The position numbers and the translations under genes were made by a program. This document shows positions 1 to 11,039 of a DNA stretch of 64,000 nt, piece after piece. Origin of the DNA: Acanthosoma haemorrhoidale (Eukaryota; Arthropoda; Insecta; Hemiptera; Acanthosomatidae); NCBI GenBank assembly GCA_930367205.1, contig OV884015.1, forward strand, positions 81,520,841 to 81,584,840. Reading direction: 5' to 3'. The number at the start of each line of letters is the position of its first letter. Position 1 is the first letter of the stretch. The notes below the pieces were generated by a model. The model saw nothing but the letters and a program-made list of their open reading frames with translations. It did not search any database and was not told the origin of the DNA.

Positions 1-173
1 GCTATTATGGTTTTTACATGTTTTACGATACACAGATTTAATGCAATTCTGGTAAGATGAAAGTAACAACCTTCATTTCAATTTATTCTGCTAAATACTG
101 CTTTATAAATAGACAAAGACAATTGAGACAATATATTTTTCCTGTACGATCAGAATTGCGATTGATCAAATCA

Positions 174-410
174 TCATAAAATCACTTCCCAACCAAGCTC
201 CAATAGTTTCGTACGTGTTGCTAAAGATGTGTGAGCCCTCGCATTGTCGTGGTGGATCCCAAATATCGAGCTTCGTAACAGGTCCAAGACCTCTTATATG
301 ATTTTCAATTGTTGTGTGTGATACATTTAACTATTTTGCAATCTCCAAAACTTGCCTGTATGAAAATGAAAAAGTTAAATCTGTCGAAAATGCTTATTTT
401 TGCTCTCCAT
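174..410 (-). pseudogene. mariner transposase relic, internally deleted
   Basis: On the minus strand a start codon at 410 opens with MESKNKHFRQILLFHF, the typical amino end of a mariner transposase. Out-of-frame text like the second helix-turn-helix follows (compare CITHNN and LDIW-like words). The sequence then passes directly into HHDNARAHTS and KLLELGWEV (227-200), the block around the second catalytic aspartate, and stops at 174. In a working mariner about 100 or more residues, including the first catalytic aspartate, lie between these blocks, so this copy has a large internal deletion, frameshifts and stops. It cannot encode an active enzyme. The third aspartate block is not visible downstream. 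Family assignment rests on motif recognition and is fairly secure; terminal inverted repeats were not found. Confidence 0.8.
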
Positions 411-2022
411 GTTAAAACTGACCGTAAACTGACAGTTGTAAACAAAATTACACGGAATTTCTTTCTATAGAAACCTAAAGGTATCGAACACCAAATCTCA
501 AAAGAAAAAAATTCTAACATTGACAAAAGAATAGCGAAACAAACTTACCACTATCTACAGCTGCAAACCGAAATCACTTTCTTGCCAAACCCAATAGCTT
601 TAAGGTAATTTACCTGCGTAAAGAATAGATTATATGTAAACAGTGGTTAAAAAATATAGCTGGTGATTAAAACAGGGTCCTCCTGGTTACGCCGAATTGC
701 TTAAACCAGCCTCCAAACTGTTATGAGGTTTTCATTTCAATTGGGGTGAGCGAATCTCAAAATGTTGGTATTTTTTCAGGAAAGATTGTTTCGAACACAT
801 GTAGGAAATTTGAATATAAGCTAAAACTAATGAGTTTTCTATTGTTGTTTCTAAATATTTTCCTCATGAATAATAATGTCTCATAAATATATAATCCCGA
901 CGTACAACTGCGTCATTCCCTGGCTAGTTTAAGCATGTAAACCGTTTCAAGTGAGCCGAAAGACGGTAACTTTCAAGCACGTTGCCGGGCCGTAATTGTT
1001 GTTTATATGTGTTGTATGTCACGAGGGAAGTCTTGAGGTCCATGGAGGTGGAGAAAGAGTTAGTTGATCTATCACCTTGACAACTGCTTGGTGAACATCT
1101 TTGATCTATCCGACTCCATTTTTTTTTTTATAGGTGCGTCTGTCCGACAGTGCACTGTGTCCAGGAGAAGATGTAGGATAGGTTAAAATTTGTGGTATTT
1201 TATGTGGTCTTCGAGTTTTTTCTTAACTCCTAGTTTACATTTGTTAAAATTAAATTAAATCTATACGATAAATATATATATATATATAAATTTAGCTGCA
1301 GATGGCTCCTTTTGCTGCGGTGCAGTGCATTTTAAGCAGTTTCTTCTAACATTAACACTATCTCTGACTATGGTTAAAAAAATAAATAATGCAGTGGGAT
1401 TCACCTTTGGAATATATATGGGGACCTAAAACTATCTTAAATTAACTTACAAACTAACTTAGTCCTAGGGCGTTCCCACATCGACTTCCTGCTGCCATCG
1501 ATGGGGATACGGAGAAGGGGAAATAGTGTTAAGCCCATGGTTTGTTAAATATTGCAGTGAATCAAAGAACTTGATATGTCAACTGCGAATGAATGCTGGT
1601 CATTTTCTTTTTTTTCTGCTATATCCCCTTGTTATAAAATTATACAATTCAAATATAGATTCTATATAGATGAATGTATTTCTATTTTCGTTTTATATAA
1701 AACAGAGTACAATTAGATTACATTATAATGTTTCCATTTGATAATGTCTGGTAGAGTGTAGGTTACGTTATTACATTACCTTATTTTTTATATTTCCTGG
1801 CCTGGAAATCTTCATGTTAGTTGAAAACAATTTCCATTTCCTAGTCTGTATTTCTATGGAAACTATTTAGCATTTACTGATAAGTAATATTACGTTTAAT
1901 AACCTCCCACTGTACCTCATACCCAAAGAATTGCAAACGAGGTAACAAATTATTTTTAATTAACATGACGATTTCCTTTTTTTCATTTATTTACGTTTTT
2001 TATTCAAATCACAAAACGTTAC
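411..2022. other. gene-less stretch
   Basis: I see no convincing coding exon here. It is AT-rich with a short (TA)n tract at about 1272-1288. The words around 1297-1345 (a run containing atggctccttt) recur in similar form near 31043-31090, so part of this stretch probably belongs to an interspersed repeat that I cannot name. Confidence 0.5.
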
Positions 2023-2050
2023 CTGATGATAGACTGATATCAGTCCGAAG
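2023..2050 (+). other. hammerhead-ribozyme-like core motif
   Basis: CTGATGA at 2023-2029 is followed by a 5-bp stem, GACTG (2032-2036) and CAGTC (2041-2045), closed by an ATAT loop, then GAA at 2047-2049. This is the layout of the CUGANGA / stem II / GAA core of a hammerhead ribozyme. The base after GAA is G where active ribozymes usually have A, so activity is doubtful. The flank runs into AT-rich sequence with AATAAA-like words, as in the related fold-back element near 8.4 kb. This may be a retroelement-borne ribozyme or a chance match. Confidence 0.35.
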
Positions 2051-2053
2051 CAA

Positions 2054-3042
2054 CAAACTATTAATTAATAAAATTTGGAAGGATATTATTAGCACATTTT
2101 TTAATGATAAAATGTATTGACAAATATGGTAAATAATATATAATGGTATAAGTGAAATAATGACAAATTGTCATTACAGTCATTTCAGTACTGTTCGTGC
2201 TTAAAAACTGAAATCGGATCCGTATGCTGTCGAAAGATTGATCTAGCTGGAATCGGAAGAGCGATAACCTTCGCGGCATTGTACTCGCGGAGGTTCTGTG
2301 GCCACACGCTGATTGCTACAGGAAGCGATTTCCGGTCAATAATAAATAAAATAACATATCATTAAGAAGTATACATAAAACAATAAAGTATTGGCAAAAC
2401 GTCAATTAACAGTCGAACATAGAACAAGAGGACTAGTGAATTATATAATTTGTCACTGATTAGGAATAGTAAAACGGCCCGGGTTTGAAACCTCAGCTTT
2501 CAATTTTCAGTTGTTTCTTCCATGGCCGTTTCCGACAGATCAGTCATGGCATCGAATTTACAACCCTCAGAAAAATATAAATCAACTATGTTAAACATGG
2601 AATTCTGCATATATTCCGTACAGTCATTTTATGCTCGCCAAACGAGAAAAAAAAAAAATAATCAAAGCATTTTTTATGTGTTCCAGTGCAAATGCTGCAT
2701 GAGATATATTTACTGTATACAAACAACCCTATAAAGCAATTAATCTTTGTGGTGTTCTCGACTTCTTCCGTAAGCGAGTTGCTAACCCCCGCTCCTTATT
2801 CAGGTCTTCTTCCTGGAATCATTTTGTTCATTTGGTCCTGAGTAAGAGGAAGTATAAACACGTCTAAATTATAGAATATCTCCATCTTCTTTCGGCTTTT
2901 CACGGCCCACTAATATTCATTTTAATAGGGCATTTTACGAGCATACAAAATAAACGGGACTAAGAAAAATCAGAAGATAAAGAACGTTTATTTGAAAAAT
3001 TCTTCGTAGCAGACAGAAGAAAACAAATACTTACAGGATCGT
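2054..3042. other. gene-less stretch
   Basis: The short open frames here (for example 2168-2365 and 2522-2734) have no recognisable domain and AT-driven composition. I see no gene and no clear repeat. Confidence 0.5.
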
Positions 3043-3066
3043 GTTTCGAACCTAGGACATCCTCAG
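3043..3066 (-). other. hammerhead-like CTGAGGA ... GAAAC motif
   Basis: On the minus strand CTGAGGA (3066-3060) is followed by a 12-base interval and GAAAC (3047-3043), matching the conserved hammerhead core words. The interval pairs poorly, so stem II is weak. The word order resembles that in the fold-back element near 8.4 kb and suggests a shared repeat family. Confidence as a functional ribozyme is low. Confidence 0.25.
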
Positions 3067-3713
3067 TAACTAATCGGTAGGGTCCCGGATCCTCCCTGTA
3101 GTATATTTTGTCTTATAATTGTAAATAATGGTGGTTACTAAACCATAATAAAAACTCCATTTCTTTGAGTGGCTTGATACCATCACCCTATCGTGGAATC
3201 CTTCTATTTAAAATTTCGACAAATTCAAGATTTTTCATGGAAATTTTTTTCTCAAGAAATTAAATCAACAAATCAGGAATGTCTGAGAAAAAAAAAATCC
3301 TCAGTGATACTATTTTGAGATTTTATTACTTGCGAAGTGTTGGTTACGTGGATTTTCTCACATGAAAATCAACACAAGGGTCGAATATAAAAAATTACGA
3401 TCCCTTTTTACAAACTGTCATTAGCAACATGACGATATCCAACCGGGTAAACAGATAACAAATTATTGCGGCTTTAGATAAAAGTACTTAAACTTTCGAC
3501 GATTCGTGTTCAATAATTTTCGAGTATGACGCGTGGGAGGGAGGGGTTTAAGCACTACATTATGGTTGATATCGCTTTGAGTTCCTACCTGGCTATGGTG
3601 TGTAGCGAAGAGATGCAGCGTAGACCGCTACAGCTCGAAGTCGAAGACCTACTGAGCTATCTTGGCTGGAGGGGGACTCCCTGACCTCAGGTATCTCCGG
3701 GAAAGAGTGGCGG

Positions 3714-3838
3714 GGGTCTCGGTATAATTCATTATATAAACATAGTATATATATATATATATAAATATAGTACATATATTTTATACATGTGTACATAATA
3801 TATGTAATACGTTTATATAATGTATTATGCCGAGACCC
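3714..3838. repeat. 125-bp near-perfect hairpin (inverted repeat)
   Basis: Arms 3714-3741 and 3811-3838 are 28 bases each and match in 26 of 28 positions as reverse complements, starting at GGGTCTCGG. The 69-base interior is AT-rich, includes a (TA)n tract (about 3745-3763), and can itself pair, so the whole unit can fold as one long stem. It could be a small fold-back MITE, or less likely a hairpin RNA precursor. No coding content. Confidence 0.75.
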
Positions 3839-4496
3839 ATGCCATTTTGTATGTTTAATGTGCGATACCAAGTTTACAAAACACCTTAAATATACTCAGT
3901 GATTTTTATATTTTTTTGGATGATGATTGCAGAAAAATTAACATCAAAAATGCATCATTAAAAATTTATAGGATATTAAAACTAACCCAAAACTGACCGT
4001 GAAAAACTGAAGTGTTTTAGAAAGTTTGGTAAAACAGTTTGTTTCAAATTCCTACCTTGTAACCAACCATTAAATTGTTACTTGGTGCTTATTTTACAAT
4101 TTGTATTTGTTAAAGAAGTTGATCTTGAGTGAATCGTTAATAAACTTAAAGGTTATTTATATGATGCCCAGGCAACAGCGTGGCTAGACACATTTCTCAT
4201 ATTGTGGTGAATGACGCAGTCATGATAGGAAACCAGACTGTACCAGGAAAAAACGCCCGATAGGAAAGACATTAAATCCCATAGTCAAAAACTTTGAGAG
4301 GACAAGTGGAAAATATCAAGAAGAAGGCGTTGCTTCACCACTTAAATGAAATAGTTTTTCAAAGCATCACCATTGTAAACGTAGTCACAAAAATCAAAAC
4401 CAAAATTACATATTTCTTTTCAACACGTCGAGTTTAGTAGATCTGCTCAAAACTATAAAAAAAAAACCTATTTTTATTTTTTTAAATTAGTGAAAT

Positions 4497-5240
4497 TCGA
4501 TTCCTCTCCCTGTGTCTGAGACAGTTAGGCTTCCATCTCAACAAAAGACTGACATGGAACCCACACACGAGGCTAAAAAGACAAGAACTAAACATACGCT
4601 TTGGACAACTGTACAGACTACTTCGAAGGACTATTACGTCAGCAACAAAACCATTCATAATGAATATACCCCCTATATACCCTGAATATACCCTACATTC
4701 TTGAACTCATCCCTTCCAAGTTCATAAAATTCCATAGTAACCTATCCAACCACCCTAATTCCCTACAACAGTCATTGCACTACACCACTCATCCCTATAA
4801 TCCTCCTCGGAGATTAAAACAGCAGTGGCCTCGTGACCTGCTATAAATAAGTGACAGTCGGAGTCCTGGCAATGGCCAGTTTCTCTAATCATGTCCTAAG
4901 CGTCTGTGGCTCTCGAGGTCTTGGTCAGCCTCCGCTGGCTCTTATCCAGTGACGCGGCTAACGTAGGAGAGTGGGGGAATTTTGAAGACTCCGCTTCCTC
5001 CTTCACACGCGACGGAGGTGACAACTATGTGGACTTGGGGGGGCCTCTGGGCTGTATGTATGTGAATATGTATATGTATATATGTATATGTATATGGGCT
5101 GTTTGTATATGAAGCGAGTGAATGAAAATTGTAAATTGGTATGAACGAGATCATTTATCACAATTATTTATAGCCCAATCAGGCAGATTGTAATTTTATC
5201 ATAATAATGTTGTTGTATCTGAAAAAAAATAAAAAAAATA
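4497..5240 (+). mobile_element. Jockey-like LINE 3' end, rearranged relic
   Basis: Translation shows LGFHLNKRLTWNPHTRLKR then FGQLYRLL, the late reverse-transcriptase region of Jockey-clade non-LTR elements. After a break near 4625 it reads YYVSNKTIHN in another frame, part of the conserved C-terminal motif. The segment that normally separates these blocks is missing, so the copy is internally deleted as well as truncated at its 5' end. A noncoding 3' tail of about 450 bases follows and ends in an A-rich run (about 5220-5240). The same 3' tail occurs at 39395-39960, which confirms a repeat family. A TG/TA microsatellite (about 5053-5097) interrupts this copy's tail. Confidence 0.8.
5053..5097. 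repeat. TATG/TA microsatellite
   Basis: Alternating tatg and ta units lie inside the LINE tail. The second copy of the tail lacks them, so they expanded after this copy inserted. Confidence 0.7.
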
Positions 5241-8200
5241 ATTACTTAATGACACTTACTTATGTTTCATAGAAATAGATGTATTTTTCATTTCTCATTT
5301 TAAAATTTGATGTATCTAGCTTGAAGAGCTGGAGATTAACCTCACAGTGCAGAGGCACGGGTTGATAAATAAGCGTTTTTCGATTATTACCAACCAAAGA
5401 AAACATGGCATGATCGGTACTCAAGCCCGGAATCTCTACCAACCAACCTACACAAGTGGACGATCTTCCCAATATGAATTTAGTTTGACTAAGCTCCCAC
5501 AGTTTGTTCACGTGCTAATTAGAGAAGTAATTTTGCAGTATCAAATTAACAACACAACAATACAAAAGTAAGACAATTTAAAAATAATTGTCTGAAAACG
5601 CCTTCAAAGTAAACACTAACGTCTAACTTATACTGCGAGATGTTGCTTTGGCATGCTTTGAGATAATTACACCTTCTCTGATATGCTAGACGAGGAAGAG
5701 AGTTTGCATTGTGCCAACAAAAAAATAATCTACCACCCTACTACAGGTACCTACAGGTAAGAAACGCTGTTTTAAAGTGACTTCCACTACATATTTTACT
5801 CCCTGAAATCAACTTACTTCAAATAGATAAATTCACTTTGATTCTAAAATTTCAAATATTCGCATCCTATCCACTATAATTTATTCTAAGTTTCCGGAAG
5901 CTTGTTTGCTAATGTTATAGTTTTTTAACGTTTATATTTGGGCTGGTAATTAATGGGTAAGTAGTAGTATTTGTAGCTTTAAATCTATAGTATAAGGGAT
6001 CTGATTTTGAAAAAAAATACAACGAAATCCTAAAAACAATAATGTTAAAGCCAGGTGGATCCACTGGTTACACTACAGGTGGTGAGAGGGGTCAGAATTT
6101 CGGGACCGCGTTTGAGGAAATGCCACTTTCTAGAGAAGGTGACTGGCCGCAGTGTGTGCCTATGATGATTACAGGGAAAGTTCCGCCGTCACAGAAGGAG
6201 AGGTAAAAAAAAGTTCCACAAGTAAGCACTTTAACAAGTTTCTCAATTGCAGCGAAGAAATCAATTAGAATTTTTCAACTCTCGCTTTCGGACATTAACC
6301 TATTTTATCCGATCGTTGTTCCACAGAGAAACTAACACAAAAGTCTATAACATAAAATCTATCATTAACTTTCATAAATTAATTTAAAAATATTAGTTTA
6401 TGCTTTCTCATTATTAACCATCATTATTTTTAACCTCCGATATAGTATCAGATTGATTATTATTTTATAGTAAAGTAGGATGAATAATAAATGTTATAAC
6501 AGAACGATTGTGCTATGAAACATTTATTTGTTATTTTAAGGTAAACTATGCGCGTAATTGGACCCACTAACAATCAGATACAAACACTCCTTTAAAAAAA
6601 ATCATGACGTACGGAAAACTTCGTATGAGTACGATTTTTCTTAACCTAAAAATTTCAGAATACTTAATGCATTCCTTAAGTTAGTCAGTTATACAACTTC
6701 ATGTTTTGCGTAGAATGTAGCATAGCTACATAAACTGGAGCAATTTTAGTTTATTTAGTTCCTTACATATTTTACACATTATAAATCAAATTATGTCAAA
6801 ATGAAGGGATTTTGAATAATTCAGTGATCTGAATGATCCATTCTTTCTTCATTTAGATAGTTAGAAAATAAGTTATATTAAATTCATCTTAAACCTGAAC
6901 ATTACCTTTGAACATTACACATCACCTTGAAATATCCCGGTTAGTTTTTGGTCAAAATACAAGAACAGGAAGTTTGGAATATAGTCGGGTCCGTTTTGTT
7001 AGCTTTGAAGATTTCTCAAAGCCCTGCCAAGAAGCTATTTAAGATATAAGTTCTAATTTTCTCCACAGCTGAGTACACATGAAGACCATGGATCAAAAAT
7101 AAGTTCAAAGATGAGAATTTTTTATTGAGGCATTGGTCCCACTATTATTTGTAGTTATTAATAATTAACATCCAATGAAAAAACTACCCCTCCTCGAGTG
7201 ACGCAAACTAACCAATACGATGGATCCTCTTTGGCCGAATTCTCACAAAGACTAAACACAATGTAACAGAGCCAGACAGCTGGGACACTAAGTGACTTCC
7301 CACACCCGAGTTAATTTTCGGTGAGCTAGTTTCCCAATGTTAAGGCATTATATGAAAATATTATAAATATGTTAATGTATCGTTTTAAATGAGGAATATT
7401 TAATGTGGTATGGTCCTAGTATTATTTTTAATGGACAGCGAACGAAAATATTACTAGCTATTTCAATTAATCTCAAAGTTATTCATGAAAATAAAGTTTT
7501 GAGAGTCAACAATGGATATTTCGCAATAAAAGTCGTTTCAGGCGATTTTAATAGACCTACTAAAGGATTCTATAGAGTTTTAATAATTGATTTTTTTTTT
7601 TTTAAAAAGACGAGTCAAGTTTTTTGATTCGTTACGGCAACTGACAAACCCAGTATTTAGCGTTATGGCCCCACCTCCATTCCCGTATTGATGGCAACAG
7701 GCTGTCCGGGAAAACTAGGTTAAGTTAGTTTTATTTGAGATTAGCACAACTCATTGTAAGGTGAGCCCTATCATTTTCTATGTTCACACACCTTGTATTC
7801 TGTGCATCAGCCTACCATAGAAAAATTCCCTAAACCTCTGACATTATAGAAATTGTACGCTACAGTAAATATAAGTATCACGATGTGAATTTTTGTGAAT
7901 ATTTCGTGTTGTGGAATCTGTAACTCCCTCTGTGCATATCGAAAGAAGGGTTTTGAAAAAAAAAAAAAAAAGACAGTTTTTCAGGTCAATCACTGAATAG
8001 GTTTAAGAAATAAAATGAATTTTTAGCTAAAAATTCCAAGTTATTGGGTACAAGTAATAATACAACATAATGAAAACGAAGAACAGTGTTATCTTGGAGC
8101 GGATGTATGAGTCTGCCGTGCACCTGACGTCAAGATAAATCCATCTGCTCGAGAGGTGAGTGATCGAATAGCTTCTAGGCCAAGGCCCTTTCCTGCGCCA

Positions 8201-8289
8201 ATTTCCAGTTAGCCTCTTACTTTTATACATTTTCAGTCGCGTAGTCAGGTTTATCCCCCCCCCCCTTGAATTCTGAGGAAAAAAGTGAA
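5241..8289. other. gene-less stretch
   Basis: No exon or recognised element was found. The part near 6050-6200 is more GC-rich than its flanks and lacks an open frame; it may be an old repeat. Poly-A/T runs occur (for example 7588-7602 and 7957-7971), and a C-run at 8257-8266. Confidence 0.4.
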
Positions 8290-8645
8290 TATAAAAAAAA
8301 ATCTAGTATTGTAATATAAATATTAAATATGTTAAAACTAAAGCTTGGAATTTATCCCAATATATATATTTTTTATTGATATACACTCCTCAGTCGACGT
8401 TTCACTTATCCGGACATCATGAGGACTACAATTTTGAAGATACATGGATTTACATATTTAGAAGAACACTCAACGTTCTTCTAAATAGATAAATGTATGT
8501 ATCTTCTTCTAAATTGATTGATGATGCCTTAGACGGAACATCGACTGAGGATAGTATATCAATAAAAAAAAGATGTATTGCTAGAGACTCCAAGGTTTAT
8601 TTCTAACATATAAAAATATTTATATATATTATACACACAAGTGTC
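8290..8645. mobile_element. long fold-back element with hammerhead-like cores
   Basis: The minus-strand reading of about 8424-8290 and the plus-strand reading of about 8514-8645 are the same sequence. Both carry a GATG...GAAAC/GGAAC core, then TCGACTGAGGA, then GTATATCAATAAAAAA, then a shared AT-rich tail containing a TCCAAG word. The two arms face outward from a spacer that holds a perfect 12-bp inner hairpin (8456-8467 with 8475-8486). CTCATGA...GTGAAAC GTC in the left arm resembles a hammerhead ribozyme with a mutated CUGAUGA box; the right arm is further decayed. Such ribozymes are known in Penelope-like retroelements and retrozymes, so descent from one of these is a reasonable guess, not proven. 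Confidence 0.55.
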
Positions 8646-10750
8646 TCTGTTTGAGTACTTTTGCTCCCAAGATTAATAAATATTATCACGGGAGAACTCA
8701 CATCTTGAGATTTTCTCTCACGTTTATAGAAAATCACTGGTAATTTGGAAGCGGTGTTGGTGGAGAGATCGGGCCTCCGTTTAGCTATGTTTACATGATC
8801 CTCCTCAATCATCGCAGGAAAATGTCTGTACCGTCTACTGCAATTTGATTTTGATTTTGTTCGCTGTATTTATAACATTACGGGTTTTTGTTGATTTTAG
8901 ATTGATCTTTTAGATATACGTTCTTTGACACCAAATCACCCATATGGACTAAGAATGAGCTCCAAAGGAATTGAAGATGAGCCAATTTCCGAACATAGAG
9001 AAGGTTTCTGTGCATTATGTCCACGAAGGAAAATTAAATAACGAAAAAAGTTTGGCTAAAATGCAATATACTTATTTGCCCACCTCACACTAATTATACG
9101 TTCCAAAATGTGTTGATTATTCACTTTTATATCAGCAAAAATTTAATTTGCAATAATTATTTAATTATATTATGATATCTTACTAAAATGAATCTAAACA
9201 TTTTTTTTTGTTAAACTTACTGTTTGGTTCATTAATTTTTGTTAGTTCAGAAAACCCTTTTACTAATTCCTTTATCTTTTTAAAATAATGTTATTTTGCA
9301 TTTTAAAGTTCATTACCTGATGAAAAAAGCCAAAATTTGATATGTGAGGAAAAATGCTCAAGTTTTTATTTCTCACATTTACTAGCGACTTCTGCCGGGT
9401 TAAATGTATTAATGCTTAATTTTAATAATTTTGTTGTTACAGCTTATCCTAAATAAAAATACTCAGTTACCCTCCTTAGAAACTCAAAATAGCTCCCACT
9501 TTATACTTTTCAGGCAAATGTAAGAATTTTTTCTTGTTTATTTACTACTTAATATAATTTTATAATTCATACGAGTGAAGCTGTTGCGTTTATTGCGTCG
9601 TTACGTAAAGAAAGTTAGTTATGCATGACAAATTGACAATGGCAACCGCCCTTCCTGCTCAAAGATGGAGTGCATAAGGGCATACCTAATATAAAAATAT
9701 TCATGAGAATAAACAGTGAATAAAGTTAATTTGAAAAATGAATATTCCTACTAAATTATTTTAGTATTATTTTGAAATTTGATTTGAAGGTTTTGATAAA
9801 CAAATCCTTTGAAGAATATTGTATTGTTGTTTCAAAAACAATTACCAGTGGGAAAATTATTAATGAGTATTTGCATTTGTCACATTTTTTCTTTTAAACC
9901 TAAATTTTCCACTGCCAAATTAATTAACTTAGTAAATTATGTTACCATTTGTATCCATTCAAAACACGTACAATAGTTTCAAATCTTTACCATGGACAAT
10001 TTTGACAGGATCTTCTGAAGTACTGATATTATTCCCAGTATCTAGGATATGCTGTCAATTTCGATTGAGCAAAAGATCGGAAGTACAGTCAACGCCCATC
10101 TGTCTAATATCTGTGCTCATTTCTGGTTTTACCTCCTCCCTCCTGACGTTTCTGAGTTAACCTCTCCCGTAGTCAATTAAGAGAACGTGAGATAAATGTT
10201 TTTTTTTTACGCAATGCTTACTGACATCATCAACAGATATACAAGGCAAACAAGATTCTAAAAACATGGTCTTGGCCTACGTCATTTACCTGACCCCATC
10301 TGATATATGTGAAAACCTCTTTCCCGTACTTTTTCAAATCTCAGGCCATGAGAGAAATTCCGATGAATTGCACTACGCTGCGTGCTAAAACGTTTGGAAT
10401 GGAGGGATAGAGGGAAATGGAATAAAAAAAAAAAAAAAATCTATGGAGATTATCTACGAATCAAAAATGGGACATCCAAAGTAGATATTTTGCACTTAAA
10501 AGATGTATGCGGTTGACTAGTGAATGAAATTGTAAAACAAACGGCCTGCTTACAAGAAAAATTCAGTGAAATAGGCTGAATATTTATTATACTATTTATA
10601 AATGGCTATTATTTTAGTGAGAATCTTTTTAACGGTGATTAGCTTTACGATATAAAGGTTCTAATCCGGCTTCCATATGAGGGCGTAAATAATTAAACAA
10701 ATGTAAATACCGTGGTGCTTTGCTAAAAGAAGGTAAGTTCTTTTTTTTTA
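8646..10750. other. gene-less stretch
   Basis: Mostly AT-rich with poly-T and poly-A runs. The open frame at 9939-10160 has no recognisable domain. Another CTGATGA word occurs at about 9317-9323 without a convincing partner. Confidence 0.4.
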
Positions 10751-10832
10751 CTACTTTCGGAAATCACAAAAAAAGAAACTTATGTAGATATTATGTATTG
10801 TCATAAAACTAAATATTGTTTTCCGAAAGTAG
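10751..10832. repeat. short inverted repeat
   Basis: The 13-base word CTACTTTCGGAAA (10751-10763) is repeated as its exact reverse complement at 10820-10832, with 56 bases between. It could be the ends of a very small MITE. No target-site duplication is obvious. Confidence 0.5.
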
Positions 10833-10967
10833 GAGAAAACGTTACCCTCGGTTAACGTAGCACCACTGAATAACTATTTTACTAGTTACCTAAAAATTAA
10901 CTAAATAAATACTAACAACTTTTAGTACTGGTAACAAACAATAAAAAATAACACGAATTAAAAAATA

Positions 10968-11039
10968 TTCCGGTACCGGGAATCGAACCCGAGCCTCCTG
11001 GGTGAGAGCCAGGTATCCTAGCCACTAGACCATACCGGA
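10968..11039 (-). tRNA. tRNA-Glu (anticodon CTC)
   Basis: On the minus strand the 72-base unit begins TCCGGTA and ends TACCGGA plus an A discriminator, giving a perfect 7-bp acceptor stem. The A box TGGTCTAGTGGC and B box GGTTCGATTCC are intact. The anticodon arm CCTGG-CTCTCAC-CCAGG has CTC at the anticodon position, reading GAG codons. The T stem has one T-G pair and the rest are Watson-Crick. There is no intron, and CCA is not encoded, as expected for a eukaryotic nuclear tRNA. Transcription by RNA polymerase III would rely on the internal boxes; T-rich sequence follows the 3' end. Confidence 0.95.

Noticed and set aside
9317..9323. Another CTGATGA word as a hammerhead core
   Set aside because: No stem II or GAAA partner at suitable spacing.
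9939..10160. 73-residue plus-strand frame
   Set aside because: No recognisable motif and no splice or start context; the opposite strand gives nothing better.
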